A DNA stretch of 64,000 bases from Actinomyces capricornis. Its GTDB lineage: Bacteria > Actinomycetota > Actinomycetes > Actinomycetales > Actinomycetaceae. Below, in pieces: positions 33,518 to 43,266 of this stretch. Both the position numbers and the translations under genes were made by a program. The notes beneath the pieces were generated by a model. That model was not told the DNA's origin, ran no database searches, and saw only the letters and a list, made by a program, of their open reading frames with translations. Each line of letters opens with the position of its first letter. Within the stretch, counting starts at the first letter, position 1. The stretch lies in assembly GCF_019974135.1 (NCBI RefSeq), contig NZ_AP025017.1, positions 3,106,964 through 3,170,963 on the forward strand. Reading direction: 5' to 3'.

Positions 33518-35067
33518 CGGGCGGCGGGGGTCGGCGGGTGGGGGCGGTCGAGCACGGGTGCCACCGGCCGGCCCGCCACGAGGGCGCCGTCGACGACGAA
33601 GCCCTCCTCGCGCCCCTCCAGCTCGGCCATGAGCGCCCGGCGGCCGCGATCCAGCGCCTCGGCGTAGCGCTCCTGGCCGGCGCAGTCGATGAGCTCATCG
33701 GGGTCCTCGCCCAGGTCGAAGAGCTGCTCGCGGCCGGTACCCGACCACCACACGTACTTCAGCTCGCGCCGATCGCCCGCGTCGCCGTCGCCGTCGCTGA
33801 AGCGGATCCACTGCAGGGACTGGCCCAGGACCAGGTGCTCGCCGTGGAGGTAGTCCCGCCACGGCTGGTGCGGCTCGCCCTCGTCCCGCCCCTCGCGCAG
33901 CCGGGAGGCCAGGGAGCGGCCCTCGACGCCCTCGGGGATGGGCAGGCCCACCAGCTCCAGGAGCGTGGGCATGAGGTCGCGCAGCTCGACGATCTCGTGG
34001 CGCTCGATGCCCTGGGCGATGCCCGGGCCGGAGATGACGAAGGGAACCCGCGAGGAGCCCTCGTAGGGGTAGCCCTTGCGCCACAGGTCGTGGTCGCCCA
34101 TCATGTCGCCGTGATCGGAGACGAACACGATGTAGGTGTTCTCCAGGACGTGGAACTCCCCCAGTGCTTGGAGGATGCGTGAGACCTGGCCATCGATGTG
34201 GGTCATGTGCCCGTAGTAGCCGGCCCGGGCACGCTGGGTGTCCCGCTCCCGGTAGCGCGCCACGTGGCTGGTGGGGTCGTGGTCGCGCCGCAGCCCGCCC
34301 AGGGCCTCCTCCTCCCACTGGCCCAGCCGGGGCCCGGCCAGGCCGCCGTGGTCGTAGCGCTCGAAGGCCCACCGGGGCGGGTCGTAGGGCGCATGGGGCC
34401 GGTGGAAGGACAGGTAGAGGAGGAAGGGTGCGGTCGGGTCACGGCGGTAGAGCCAGCGGATCGCCTGGGTGGCCACCCACGTCGTGGGGTGCAGGCGCTC
34501 GGGCTTGTCCCACGGGCGGGCGACGACGGAGTTGCACTCCAGCCCGGAGTCGATGTAGTCCTCCGCCGCCGTGGCCCCGGCCTGCTCGCGCAGCCAGGTG
34601 AGGTAGTCGTCGTGCAGCGCCGGGTCGCGCTGCCGGTCGCGCGAGTAGTGCAGGTACCCGTCGTGGAGGATGACGTCGTCGAAGCCGATGCGCACCCGCT
34701 CGGGCCAGTAGTGCATCTTGCCGATGGCCTGGGTGTGGTAGCCCGCCTCCCGGAAGGCGCGGGGCAGGGTGCTGGCCACGTCGAAGTCGACGCCGTCGCT
34801 GTAGCCCACCCGCCGGTGGGAGCCCGGGCTCAGCCCGGTCATGAGACTCATGCGCGCGGGCACGCAGGTCGGTGCGGCCGAGTAGGCCTGGCCCATAACG
34901 GCGCCCTGGCCCGCGACCTGGTCCAGGTAGGGCGTCTCGACATCCGGGTGCCCCAGGATGGACAGGCAGTCCCCTCGCCACTGGTCCGCGCAGATGAGCA
35001 CGACATTGGGGCGCGGGTCGGACGGCACCCGGGCCTCCCCGGGGCCGCGGGTCTCAGAGCTGCGCAT
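33514..35067 (-). CDS. Cys-type sulfatase, apparently cytoplasmic
   Basis: This 517-residue enzyme opens with RPNVVLICADQWRGDCLSIL, which has the metal-binding Asp. It carries the formylglycine motif CVPAR at residues 68-72 (CVPARMSLMTG). Other active-site pieces are QAIGKMHYWPERV, YLSFHRPHAPYDPPR and FVSDHGDMMGDHDLWRKGYP. No signal peptide or lipobox is present, so desulfation should happen in the cytosol, after ABC import. It overlaps its maturase gene by four bases and follows the permease gene by 10 bp. The family includes arylsulfatases and glycan sulfatases; the substrate is not readable, but the sugar-type transporter favours a sulfated glycan fragment. Confidence 0.93.
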   Translation of the reverse strand: MRSSETRGPGEARVPSDPRPNVVLICADQWRGDCLSILGHPDVETPYLDQVAGQGAVMGQAYSAAPTCVPARMSLMTGLSPGSHRRVGYSDGVDFDVASTLPRAFREAGYHTQAIGKMHYWPERVRIGFDDVILHDGYLHYSRDRQRDPALHDDYLTWLREQAGATAAEDYIDSGLECNSVVARPWDKPERLHPTTWVATQAIRWLYRRDPTAPFLLYLSFHRPHAPYDPPRWAFERYDHGGLAGPRLGQWEEEALGGLRRDHDPTSHVARYRERDTQRARAGYYGHMTHIDGQVSRILQALGEFHVLENTYIVFVSDHGDMMGDHDLWRKGYPYEGSSRVPFVISGPGIAQGIERHEIVELRDLMPTLLELVGLPIPEGVEGRSLASRLREGRDEGEPHQPWRDYLHGEHLVLGQSLQWIRFSDGDGDAGDRRELKYVWWSGTGREQLFDLGEDPDELIDCAGQERYAEALDRGRRALMAELEGREEGFVVDGALVAGRPVAPVLDRPHPPTPAAR

Positions 35068-35077
35068 GGCACCTGCC

Positions 35078-35944
35078 TTACTTGATCCCGGTCATCGCGA
35101 TGCCCTGGACGATATGCCTCTGAGTGAGCACGAACAACAGGCACACCGGGATGAACAGCATGAGGGATCCCATGGCGGTGAGGTTCCACAGGGTGAAGCT
35201 CTCCCGGTTGAACAGGGACAGGCCGATGGGGATGGTGCGCATGGCATCGGACTTGGTCACGATGAGGGGCCAGAGGAACTCGTTCATCTGGAACACGAAG
35301 GTGAACAGTCCCAGGACCACCAGGGCGGGCTTGGTCTGCGGCAGGACGATCGAGCGGTAGATGCGCAGCTCGCTCGCGCCGTCGACCCTCCCGGCCTCGA
35401 TGAGCTCATTGGGCACCCCGGTGATGAACTGGCGCATGAGGAAGATCGAGAAGGCGCTCATGAGGAAGGGGGTCACCAGACCCTGATAGGTGTCCAGCCA
35501 TCCGATCTGGCTGAACCAGACGTACAGCGGGATCATGCGCACGAAGAAGGGGATCATCATCGTGGACAGGATGAGGATGAACATGAGGTTCTTCCCGGGG
35601 AAGTCGAACTTCGCGAAGGCGTAGGCCACCACCGGCGCGAGGAGCAGGTGGGAGCAGGTGATGAGCCCCGCCACCAGCACAGAGTTGAGGAAGAACCGCC
35701 CGAAGGGCGCCGCCTGGAACAGGCGGGCGATGTTGCCCCACTGGATCTCCTCGGGCCACAGCACGGCGCGCCCGCCCGCGACCTCGGCGTCGGACTGGAA
35801 GGCCAGGGAGACCATGTAGACCAGCGGGGCCACGGCGACCAGGGCTGCCAGGACGATGATGATGAGCGAGACGGCGCGCGCCCCGGGGAACAGGGCCTCC
35901 TGCTTGAGCCCGCGGTGGGCCGCGGCCTTTGTGGATGAGGACAT
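35078..35944 (-). CDS. ABC sugar permease, MalG-type
   Basis: The 288-residue protein starts MSSSTKAAAHRGLKQEALFP and has six transmembrane helices. The EAA loop is ELIEAGRVDGASELRIYRSI followed by VLPQTKPALVVLG, as in the CUT1 family. Its ATG overlaps the stop of the partner permease (TGATG). With the permease at 35944-36870 it forms the membrane channel. No ATPase gene lies in the operon, so a shared MsiK-type ATPase encoded elsewhere is expected. Confidence 0.93.
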   Translation of the reverse strand: MSSSTKAAAHRGLKQEALFPGARAVSLIIIVLAALVAVAPLVYMVSLAFQSDAEVAGGRAVLWPEEIQWGNIARLFQAAPFGRFFLNSVLVAGLITCSHLLLAPVVAYAFAKFDFPGKNLMFILILSTMMIPFFVRMIPLYVWFSQIGWLDTYQGLVTPFLMSAFSIFLMRQFITGVPNELIEAGRVDGASELRIYRSIVLPQTKPALVVLGLFTFVFQMNEFLWPLIVTKSDAMRTIPIGLSLFNRESFTLWNLTAMGSLMLFIPVCLLFVLTQRHIVQGIAMTGIK

Positions 35945-36870
35945 CACAGTGCCTCCTTCTTCCTGCCGACCAGGAGTTGGATCATGGAGAAGATAAGGAT
36001 GACGACGAGCAGGAGGAAGGACATCGCCGAGGCGTAGCCCAGGTTCCCGCTGGTGAAGGTCTCCTGATAGACCTGGTAGACGTACAGGGACGTGGCGTTC
36101 CCCGGCCCGCCGTTGGTCACGATGTAGGGCAGGCCGAACTGCTGCAGGGAGCTGGTCATGCCGATGAGCATGACGAACAGGGTGGTGGGTGCCAGCAGCG
36201 GCAGGGTGATGGACCAGAAGCGCCGCCACACCGAGGCGCCGTCGAGCCGCGCCGCCTCGTAGAGCTGCTGGTCGATGCCCTGGAGCCCGGCCAGGAAGAG
36301 CAGCATGACGTACCCCGACTCCTGCCACACCGTGATGCCCACGAGGGTGGCCAGGGGGTGGGTCGCCAGCCACTGCTGCTCGGGCAGGCCGACGGCCGAC
36401 AGGACGGCGTTGAGCACCCCGGTGGTGGGGTCGAGCATGTTGCGCCACATGAGTCCGATGATGGCGATGGAGGTCATGTAGGGGGTGAGGATCATCGTGC
36501 GCACCACGGTGCGCCCCCGGAACTCCTGGTTGAGGATGAGCGCCAGGACCAGGCCGATGACCGTGGACAGCGCCAGGCAGGCGAAGGCGTAGACCAGGGT
36601 GATGACGAAGGCGTGGCGCACCACCGGGTCGTTGATGATCTGGGTGTAGTTGGCTGCCCCCACGGGGGTGAGCGTGGTGAAGCCCCGGGTGAAGGAGAGC
36701 TGGAACTCGCTGGCGATGGGCCAGAAGAAGAAGATCCCGAAGTACAGGACGGCGGGGAGAAGGAAGAGGTAGGCGGTCAGGCACTGTCGGCGCCGCATCC
36801 CCGTGCCCCGCCCGCTGAGGGCGGGCAGGGCACGGGAACCGGGCGCGCCGCGCCGGGCTGGGAGGCTCAT
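35944..36870 (-). CDS. ABC sugar permease, MalF-type
   Basis: The 308-residue protein has a short basic N-terminus and six helices beginning LTAYLFLLPAVLYFGIFFFW. The EAA loop reads GIDQQLYEAARLDGASVWRR FWSITLPLLAPTT without interruption. NPG-type residues near the C-terminus (YIVTNGGPGNATSLYVYQVY) are typical of CUT1 oligosaccharide permeases. It starts four bases after the binding-protein stop and overlaps the next permease by one base. It imports the substrate for the sulfatase. Confidence 0.93.
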   Translation of the reverse strand: MSLPARRGAPGSRALPALSGRGTGMRRRQCLTAYLFLLPAVLYFGIFFFWPIASEFQLSFTRGFTTLTPVGAANYTQIINDPVVRHAFVITLVYAFACLALSTVIGLVLALILNQEFRGRTVVRTMILTPYMTSIAIIGLMWRNMLDPTTGVLNAVLSAVGLPEQQWLATHPLATLVGITVWQESGYVMLLFLAGLQGIDQQLYEAARLDGASVWRRFWSITLPLLAPTTLFVMLIGMTSSLQQFGLPYIVTNGGPGNATSLYVYQVYQETFTSGNLGYASAMSFLLLVVILIFSMIQLLVGRKKEAL

Positions 36871-36873
36871 CGC

Positions 36874-38202
36874 TCAGGCCTCCAGCAGGGGCTTGGCCGT
36901 GGCCTGGTAGGTGGACACCGCTGCCGCCGCGTCACTGCCGTTGAGGATGACCTCCTCGTACATGACCTTCTCGGCGTCGGAGATCTTCGCAGTGCTCGTC
37001 GAGCCCCAGAAGGCCCGGTCCGGGGCCACGGCCACCTCACGGGCCTTGGCGACCACCGACAGGTTGGCGTCGTTCTTCACCGTCGCGGACTCGGCCCAGG
37101 ACTTGCGCGAGCAGGCCATGCCCACGGACTTGGTGATCTCCTCCTGGACCTCGGTCTTGGTCATGGCCTTGATGAGCTCCCAGGCCAGGGCCGCATTCTG
37201 GGACTTGGCGGGGATCATGAGGCCCGAGCCGGCGATGGTCGTGCTCTGCCCGGCCGCCCCGGTCAGGGGCATGCCGATGGCCAGGGGGAAGCTCGGATCC
37301 TCGGTCTGGATCGGGCTGATGTCCCAGGGGCCGGTGATGATGAGGCCCGCGCGGCCGGTGGTGAAGGCCTTGCGGGGGGCGGAGTACTCGTTGGAGGCCA
37401 CCGGGACGGGGGCCAGGGAGTCGGTGTAGATGAGGTCCTTCTGGAAGTTCAGGGCCTGCTCCAGGGCGCTGGAGGGCGTCATGGGCTCCTCCCCCTCGGC
37501 GGTCCACTTCACCCCGTTCTGCAGGTACCACGGCCGACCGTAGGCCGAGTCGTTGTTGAGGGCGCAGCCGTACTCCACCCCGGAGTCCTTGATGGCCTTG
37601 GCCGCGGCCTTGAACTCCTCCCAGGTGGTGGGCATCTTCACGCCCGCGGCGTCGAGCATGCTCTGATTGGCGAAGACCAGCCCACCCATGGTCACGTGCA
37701 GGGGAATGCCGTAGGTCGTGCCCCCCTCCTGGCGCAGCGCCAGGCCCGACTCGACGAAGTCGTCGAGGAAGCCGTCCTCCTCCTTGGCGATGAAGTCGTC
37801 CAGGGACAGGATGTTGCCGTCGGCGCCCCAGCGGGTCGACCACCAGCTGCCGCTCTCCTCGACCAGGTCCGGGGTCTGGCCGGACAGGAAGTCGGCGGTG
37901 AGCTTCTGCTGGAGGTCGGCCCACTGGAAGGTCTGGACGGTGACCGTGATGCCGTGCTCCTTCTCGAAGTCGGAGATGACGTCGAGGTACGGCTGGTAGT
38001 CGTGGCCCGCCGAGAGGTAGAACTGGAGCTCCTTGCCGGTGCGCTCGCCCTCGACGCCGCCGCCGGAGGCCGTGGCCTGGCTGCCATTGGAGCCCACGCC
38101 CTGCGGGCCGGAGCAGGCCGCCAGGGAGGCGGCGGCCAGTGCGGCACTGCCGGTGAGGAAGGTGCGTCGGGGCATGGAGGGTAGGGAACGGGTACGCATC
38201 AT
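36874..38202 (-). CDS. ABC sugar-binding lipoprotein of the sulfatase operon
   Basis: The 442-residue precursor has a twin-arginine-like signal (MPRRTFLTGSAALAAASLAA) with lipidation at Cys30 in LAAC. The mature part has the CUT1 solute-binding fold: VISDFEKEHGITVTVQTFQW, DFLSGQTPDLVEESGSWWST, GIPLHVTMGGLVFANQSML and GRAGLIITGPWDISPIQ. It follows the LacI gene by 42 bp with GGAGGCGCAAT before its start. It captures the substrate at the cell surface. Substrate identity is unknown; the downstream sulfatase points to a sulfated saccharide. Confidence 0.92.
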   Translation of the reverse strand: MMRTRSLPSMPRRTFLTGSAALAAASLAACSGPQGVGSNGSQATASGGGVEGERTGKELQFYLSAGHDYQPYLDVISDFEKEHGITVTVQTFQWADLQQKLTADFLSGQTPDLVEESGSWWSTRWGADGNILSLDDFIAKEEDGFLDDFVESGLALRQEGGTTYGIPLHVTMGGLVFANQSMLDAAGVKMPTTWEEFKAAAKAIKDSGVEYGCALNNDSAYGRPWYLQNGVKWTAEGEEPMTPSSALEQALNFQKDLIYTDSLAPVPVASNEYSAPRKAFTTGRAGLIITGPWDISPIQTEDPSFPLAIGMPLTGAAGQSTTIAGSGLMIPAKSQNAALAWELIKAMTKTEVQEEITKSVGMACSRKSWAESATVKNDANLSVVAKAREVAVAPDRAFWGSTSTAKISDAEKVMYEEVILNGSDAAAAVSTYQATAKPLLEA

Positions 38203-38244
38203 TGCGCCTCCTGGTTGAGGGGTTGTTTTCTGATCGTGTTGTCG

Positions 38245-39276
38245 TCACCGCGTCGTGCGACGCGGGAACAGCCGCCATCGTTCGGTGATGACGGAAGCCG
38301 GTGGTGCCGGGTCTGCCAGCCGTGCGATGAGCGCGGCCAGCACGGCGTCGATAGACTCGTCGCTGAGTCCCACGCTGGTCAGGGGCTGCTCCAGCCTCAG
38401 GGCGTCGGAGGAGTTGCCGGTCCCGACGATGCTGAGCTCCTCGGGCACCCTGATGCCCAGCTGGCTGGCGGCCATGGCCAGGCCGATGGCCACGCGGTCG
38501 GCGCCGCAGTAGACCGTGTCGGGCAGCAGGTCTCGGGCGCGCAGGTCGGGCAGGCGGCGGACCGCCTGCTCGAAGGCGCTGGGGATGGAGGAGTCCACGT
38601 GCATGAGCAGAATGGGCTCGGCCCCGCGCCGGCGCTGGAAGTCCTCGTAGGCGCGCCACCGCACCGAGCGGCGGGCCCGGGCCGGATCCGCCTCCTGAGC
38701 GGCCATGGCGATGGTGCGCGAGCCGCGGTCGACCAGGGTGCCCAGGGTCTCCACGACGGCGTCGTACTCCTCGTAGTGGACCTGGTCGTACCCCTTGGGG
38801 TCGCCCTTGTCCGCACCCAGGATGACAGTGGGCAGCGGCGGGGTGGGGAGGGCCTCGAAGAGCCGGGCGAGCTGGTCGCGGGAGATGCTCACGATCCCGC
38901 CGTCGCAGATGCCTGAGCGCAGAGCATCGGTGATGATCCTGATGTCGCCGTCGATGACGGGCAGCGCGAGGATCTGGAGGCCGTGGCGCTGGAGCATCCG
39001 CGCCGCCCGCAGCAGGTAGCGCTCGACGAAGCGGTTCATGGGGGGCTCGTAGAACAGCACGACGGTGCTGGTCCTCCCCCGCCTCAGCGCCCTGGCGCTG
39101 CGGTTGCGCACATAGCCCAAGTCGTTGGCGACGGCGCTAACCCTCTCGACGGTCTCGTTGCTCAATCCACGCTCAGAGGCCTTGCCCGCCAGCACGTAGG
39201 ACACGGTGGAGGTCGACACACCGCAGGCGGCGGCGATATCGGTCAGGCGCACTCGGGTCCGGGTCACAGCATCCAT
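38245..39276 (-). CDS. LacI-family regulator of the sulfatase operon
   Basis: From ATG 39276 the product is 343 residues. The DNA-binding domain reads VRLTDIAAACGVSTSTVSYV LAGKASERG, as in LacI proteins. A sugar-binding periplasmic-type core follows (STVVLFYEPPMNRFVERYLL, DTVYCGADRVAIGLAMAASQ, LSIVGTGNSSDALRLEQPLT). It is the first gene of the leftward operon and probably represses it through the site at 39302-39322. The N-terminus is unusual only in having an alternative ATG nine codons upstream. Confidence 0.9.
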   Translation of the reverse strand: MDAVTRTRVRLTDIAAACGVSTSTVSYVLAGKASERGLSNETVERVSAVANDLGYVRNRSARALRRGRTSTVVLFYEPPMNRFVERYLLRAARMLQRHGLQILALPVIDGDIRIITDALRSGICDGGIVSISRDQLARLFEALPTPPLPTVILGADKGDPKGYDQVHYEEYDAVVETLGTLVDRGSRTIAMAAQEADPARARRSVRWRAYEDFQRRRGAEPILLMHVDSSIPSAFEQAVRRLPDLRARDLLPDTVYCGADRVAIGLAMAASQLGIRVPEELSIVGTGNSSDALRLEQPLTSVGLSDESIDAVLAALIARLADPAPPASVITERWRLFPRRTTR

Positions 39277-39301
39277 GATGCATCGTGCCCCACGACACAA
39301 C

Positions 39302-39322
39302 AAACGTTAATCTCAATCGTTT
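39302..39322. promoter_or_regulatory. Candidate LacI-type operator
   Basis: AAACG (39302-39306) and CGTTT (39318-39322) form an inverted repeat with partial symmetry inside it. It lies 26 bp before the regulator's start, where autoregulation of the whole operon would be expected. The stretch is notably AT-rich against its surroundings. Confidence 0.5.
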
Positions 39323-39470
39323 CGCGTGATTTGCGACACTTTTCCTGGGGGTCCTGCACTCCCTCATTCGCCTCCCCGGGGCGCCGACCGCCCGGAGCAA
39401 TGCCCCCTCACCTGGGGCGATTCATGGGCGACTCGCCCCGACGGCGCCCATCGCACCGCCGACTCGCAGT

Positions 39471-39542
39471 GGACCCGGCCGGACTCGAACCGACGACCAA
39501 CGCGGTGTAAACGCGTTGCTCTACCAACTGAGCTACAGGTCC
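39471..39542 (-). tRNA. tRNA-Val (anticodon UAC)
   Basis: Read leftward, the sequence begins GGACCTGTAGCTCAGTTGG and folds as a cloverleaf. The anticodon stem ACGCG/CGCGT encloses TTTACAC with anticodon TAC. The T-arm is GGTTCGAGTCC and the acceptor end GGGTCC. CCA is not encoded. Confidence 0.95.
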
Positions 39543-39706
39543 CTGGGGCCGCGCCGGCCCGAAGCCCGAGGGCCGCGGGGCCACCGGCCCGAAGCAGGCA
39601 GCAGGCTACAGCACCCGTGGGCACGCCCCGGGGGCCGGCCCACCTGCCGGCCGGCGCCCACCCGCGGGCGCCCGTCACCGGGGAGACCGGCCGGCCCAGT
39701 GCGGGT

Positions 39707-39740
39707 GCTGATCGCCGGCCCGCACCGCCCGGCGATCAGC
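39707..39740 (-). terminator. Hairpin overlapping the DUF3052 stop codon
   Basis: GCTGATCGCCGG (39707-39718) pairs perfectly with CCGGCGATCAGC (39729-39740) across ten bases. The stop codon of the leftward gene lies in the right arm. It is probably the terminator of that transcript. Confidence 0.6.
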
Positions 39741-40140
39741 GCCCGCGGGAGGAGACGCGAGTCCCACTCCAGTGCTCGCCCAGCGACGCCGTCGAGGTCG
39801 CATGCATCCCCGCCGTCGCGGCAGCCTCCTCCACCTCCGCAGAGGGCACGGCACCGGCGGTGCGAGCCCTGGGCGTGAGCACCCAGATGATGCCGGCGCC
39901 ATCGAGGTTGGCCTGGGCATCCACCAGGAGATCGGTGAGGTCGTCCACGTCGCCGTCCTCGGCGCGCCACCACACGATGGCCGAGTCCGCGACGTCCTCA
40001 TAGTCCTCATCGACCAGCTCGGTGCCGGTCTCAGCCTCAACAGCCCGCCGCAGGGAGGGCTCGACGTCGTCGTCGTACCCGAACTCCTGGATGATGAGGC
40101 CCGAGGAGAAGCCGAAGGCCCCACCTGCTGTGCTCGTCAC
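39736..40140 (-). CDS. DUF3052-family protein
   Basis: The 134-residue protein starts at GTG 40140 (MTSTAGGAFGFSSGLIIQEF). It contains GYDDDVEPSLRRAVEAETGT, the acidic DEDYEDVADSAIVWWRAEDG and a C-terminal IIWVLTPRARTAG strand. These features and its divergent position next to aceE match the actinobacterial DUF3052 family, as in Mycobacterium tuberculosis Rv2239c beside Rv2241. The function is unknown. The small acidic fold and fixed neighbourhood suggest an accessory role linked to central metabolism, by inference only. Confidence 0.88.
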   Translation of the reverse strand: MTSTAGGAFGFSSGLIIQEFGYDDDVEPSLRRAVEAETGTELVDEDYEDVADSAIVWWRAEDGDVDDLTDLLVDAQANLDGAGIIWVLTPRARTAGAVPSAEVEEAAATAGMHATSTASLGEHWSGTRVSSRGR

Positions 40141-40501
40141 TTGTTCACACCGTCCTTCCGGGCCCTGGCCCGTCTGCCCGTACTCAAGGCGCCCGCGGTC
40201 GGGCCCCGTGGCACTAGCCCACCGCACCAGCCGTCCGCGCGCAAGTGAGAACGCTCGCCCACCCGCCGGATCGCGCCGCTCCCCTGCTTCCGGGGGGCCC
40301 ACCCCACGGGCGCATCAGTGACCCACCGCACACGTGACATGGGACCTTTTTCCTTCACAGGTGCATCCGCCAGAACTCTCAGAACGTAGATTAGGATCGT
40401 CAATCACTGCGGCCTGACTCGCCGGGCTCGCCGCCGACGACGAGTCGGGGCGGCCCTGGCGAGCCGGTCCCCACCGCACAGACGCGAGGAAGAAGGAACC
40501 C
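40141..40501. other. Divergent promoter region of DUF3052 and aceE
   Basis: This 361-bp gap separates two divergent genes and must hold both promoters. An AGGAAGAAGGAACCC stretch just before 40502 is a plausible aceE ribosome-binding site. I could not identify convincing -35/-10 pairs and see no small gene. Confidence 0.5.
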
Positions 40502-43261
40502 GTGAGCCCCACCAGTGACTCCACTCCGCTCATCGATGGCCTCCTGACCAAGGTCACGGACAACGATCCCGAGGAGACTAGTGAGTGGCGCGAGTCCCTC
40601 AACGCCCTCATCGAGGACAAGGGCGGCCCGCGGGCCCGCTTCATCCTGCTGTCGATGCTCGCCGAGGCCCGCCAGCGGAACGTCACGGTGCCGGCTCAGC
40701 TGACCAGCCCCTACATCAACACCATCGACGTCGCCGACGAGCCCTACTTCCCCGGCGATGAGGACGCCGAGCGCACCTACCGCCGCTGGCTGCGGTGGAA
40801 CGCCGCCGTCATGGTCACCCGCGCCCAGCGCCCCGGCGTCGGCGTCGGCGGGCACATCTCCTCCTACGCCTCCACCGCCACACTGTACGAGGTGGGCTTC
40901 AACCACTTCTTCCGCGGCAAGGACCACCCCGGCGGCGGGGACCACCTGTTCTTCCAGGGCCACGCCTCCCCCGGCAACTACGCCCGGGCCTTCATCGAGG
41001 GCCGCCTGAGCGAGGCCGACCTCGACGGCTTCCGCCAGGAGGTCTCCCACCCCGCCCGCGGCGAGGGGCGCGGCCTGCCCTCCTACCCCCACCCGCGACG
41101 GATGGAGGACTTCTGGGAGTTCCCCACCGTGTCCATGGGCCTGGGACCCGCCGAGGCCATCTACCAGGCCTGGTTCGACAAGTACCTCACCGGTGCCGGG
41201 ATCAAGGACACGTCCCAGCAGCACACCTGGGCCTTCCTGGGCGACGGCGAGATGGACGAGCCCGAGTCCCGCGGCATGCTCCAGCTCGCCGCGGGCCAGC
41301 AGCTGGACAACCTGACCTTCGTGGTCAACTGCAACCTCCAGCGCCTCGACGGCCCCGTGCGCGGCAACGGCAAGATCATCCAGGAGCTCGAGGCCTTCTT
41401 CAAGGGCGCCGGGTGGAACGTCATCAAGGTGATCTGGGGCCGCGGCTGGGACCAGCTCCTGGCGGCGGACAAGGACCACGCCCTGGAGCACCTCATGATG
41501 GAGACCCTCGACGGGGACTACCAGACCTTCAAGGCCAACGACGGCGCCTACGTGCGCGAGCACTTCTTCGGCCGCGACCCGCGCACCGCCGCCCTGGTCA
41601 AGGACTGGACCGACGACCAGATCTGGGCCCTGCAGCGCGGCGGCAACGACTACCGCAAGATGTACGCCGCCTACAAGGCCGCCATGGAGCACAAGGGCCA
41701 GCCCACCGTCATCCTGGCCCACACCGTCAAGGGCTACCTCCTGGGCGAGCACTTCGCCGGGCGCAACGCCACCCACCAGATGAAGAAGCTGGGCCTGGAG
41801 GACCTCAAGGCCCTGCGCGACCGCCTCCACATCCCCATCACCGATGAGGAGCTGGAGGCCAACCCCAAGATGCCGCCCTACTACCGCCCCGCCCAGGACG
41901 ACCCGGCCCTGCTCTACATGCTGGAGCGGCGCCGCCAGCTCGGGGGCTTCCTGCCCGAGCGGCGCGACAGCGGCAGGCAGCTCGAGCTGCCCGGCGACAA
42001 GACCTACGACATCCTCAAGTCCGGCTCGGGCAAGCAGGAGGTCGCCTCCACGATGGCCTTCGTGCGCCTGCTCAAGGAGCTGCTCAAGGACAAGGGCATC
42101 GGCCGGCGCATCGTGCCCATCGTCCCCGACGAGTCGCGCACCTTCGGCCTGGAGTCCCTCTTCCCCACCAAGAAGATCTTCAACACCCAGGGGCAGAACT
42201 ACACCCCGGTGGACGCCGACATGATGCTGTCCTACCGCGAGTCCGAGTCCGGACAGCTCATGCACACCGGCATCAACGAGGCCGGCTCGGCGGCCCTCTT
42301 CCAGGTGGCCGGCACCAGCTACGCCACTCACGGCGAGCCCATGATCCCGGTCTACATCTTCTACTCGATGTTCGGCTTCCAGCGCACCGGCGACCAGTTC
42401 TGGGCCGCCGGGGACCAGTTGGCGCGCGGCTTCATCATCGGGGCCACGGCCGGGCGCACCACCCTGACCGGTGAGGGCACCCAGCACATGGACGGCCACT
42501 CCCCGCTCATCTCGGCCACCAACGACGCCGTCGTCACCTACGACCCCGGCTACGCCTATGAGATGCGGCACATCGTGCGCGACGCCCTGGAGCGCTGGTA
42601 CGGCCCCGACTCGGGCCGCAACCGCGACGTCATGTACTACCTGACGGTCTACAACGAGCCGATCCACCAGCCGGCCGAGCCCGAGGGCGTCGACGTCGAG
42701 GGCATCATCCGCGGCCTGTACCAGCTGCAGGGCGCGCCCGAGGGCGATGGCCCCGAGGTCCAGCTGCTGGCCTCGGGCGTGGGCCTGCCCTGGATCGAGG
42801 AGGCCCGCAACCTGCTCCAGCAGGACTGGGGCGTGCGCGCCTCGACCTGGTCGGTCACCAGCTGGAACGAGCTGCGGCGCGAGGCCCTGGAGGCCGAGCG
42901 GCACAACCTCCTCCACCCCCAGGACGAGCGGCGCGTGCCCTACCTGACCGCCAAGCTGTCCCAGGCCCACGGCCCCTTCGTCGCCACCAGCGACTACGAC
43001 CACCTGGTGCCCGACCAGATCCGCGCCTGGGTGCCGGGCGACTACCACACCCTGGGCGCCGACGGCTTCGGGTTCTCCGACACCCGCGCCGCCGCCCGCC
43101 GCCACTACCTCATCGACGCCCAGAGCGTGGTGGTCAAGGCCCTCCAGGCCCTCGCCGAGCAGGGTGTCATGGACCGCTCGGTCGTCGCCGAGGCCGTGGC
43201 CCGCTACGACCTGTCCAATGTCAACGCGGGTACCTCCGGCGGCCAGGGCGGGGAGGCCTGA
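40502..43261 (+). CDS. aceE: Pyruvate dehydrogenase E1 component (homodimeric type)
   Basis: The 919-residue enzyme starts at GTG 40502. It is the thiamine-diphosphate-dependent E1 of the pyruvate dehydrogenase complex, decarboxylating pyruvate and passing the acetyl group to lipoyl-E2. The cofactor motif is [14 protein letters not shown] followed by [20 protein letters not shown]. Other family blocks are [20 protein letters not shown] near the N-terminus and [20 protein letters not shown] in the second half. The length is typical of AceE. No E2 or E3 gene is in the window, as in other actinobacteria where they lie elsewhere. Confidence 0.97.
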   Translation: MSPTSDSTPLIDGLLTKVTDNDPEETSEWRESLNALIEDKGGPRARFILLSMLAEARQRNVTVPAQLTSPYINTIDVADEPYFPGDEDAERTYRRWLRWNAAVMVTRAQRPGVGVGGHISSYASTATLYEVGFNHFFRGKDHPGGGDHLFFQGHASPGNYARAFIEGRLSEADLDGFRQEVSHPARGEGRGLPSYPHPRRMEDFWEFPTVSMGLGPAEAIYQAWFDKYLTGAGIKDTSQQHTWAFLGDGEMDEPESRGMLQLAAGQQLDNLTFVVNCNLQRLDGPVRGNGKIIQELEAFFKGAGWNVIKVIWGRGWDQLLAADKDHALEHLMMETLDGDYQTFKANDGAYVREHFFGRDPRTAALVKDWTDDQIWALQRGGNDYRKMYAAYKAAMEHKGQPTVILAHTVKGYLLGEHFAGRNATHQMKKLGLEDLKALRDRLHIPITDEELEANPKMPPYYRPAQDDPALLYMLERRRQLGGFLPERRDSGRQLELPGDKTYDILKSGSGKQEVASTMAFVRLLKELLKDKGIGRRIVPIVPDESRTFGLESLFPTKKIFNTQGQNYTPVDADMMLSYRESESGQLMHTGINEAGSAALFQVAGTSYATHGEPMIPVYIFYSMFGFQRTGDQFWAAGDQLARGFIIGATAGRTTLTGEGTQHMDGHSPLISATNDAVVTYDPGYAYEMRHIVRDALERWYGPDSGRNRDVMYYLTVYNEPIHQPAEPEGVDVEGIIRGLYQLQGAPEGDGPEVQLLASGVGLPWIEEARNLLQQDWGVRASTWSVTSWNELRREALEAERHNLLHPQDERRVPYLTAKLSQAHGPFVATSDYDHLVPDQIRAWVPGDYHTLGADGFGFSDTRAAARRHYLIDAQSVVVKALQALAEQGVMDRSVVAEAVARYDLSNVNAGTSGGQGGEA

Positions 43262-43266
43262 GCCGG

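Noticed and set aside
39471..39542. tRNA-Val as an integration site for an element
   Set aside because: Host genes continue on both sides and no integrase or repeated tRNA end is nearby.
40400..43105. A 901-codon open frame antisense to aceE
   Set aside because: aceE has complete motifs on the other strand; the antisense product is Gly/Val/Leu-rich without a domain.
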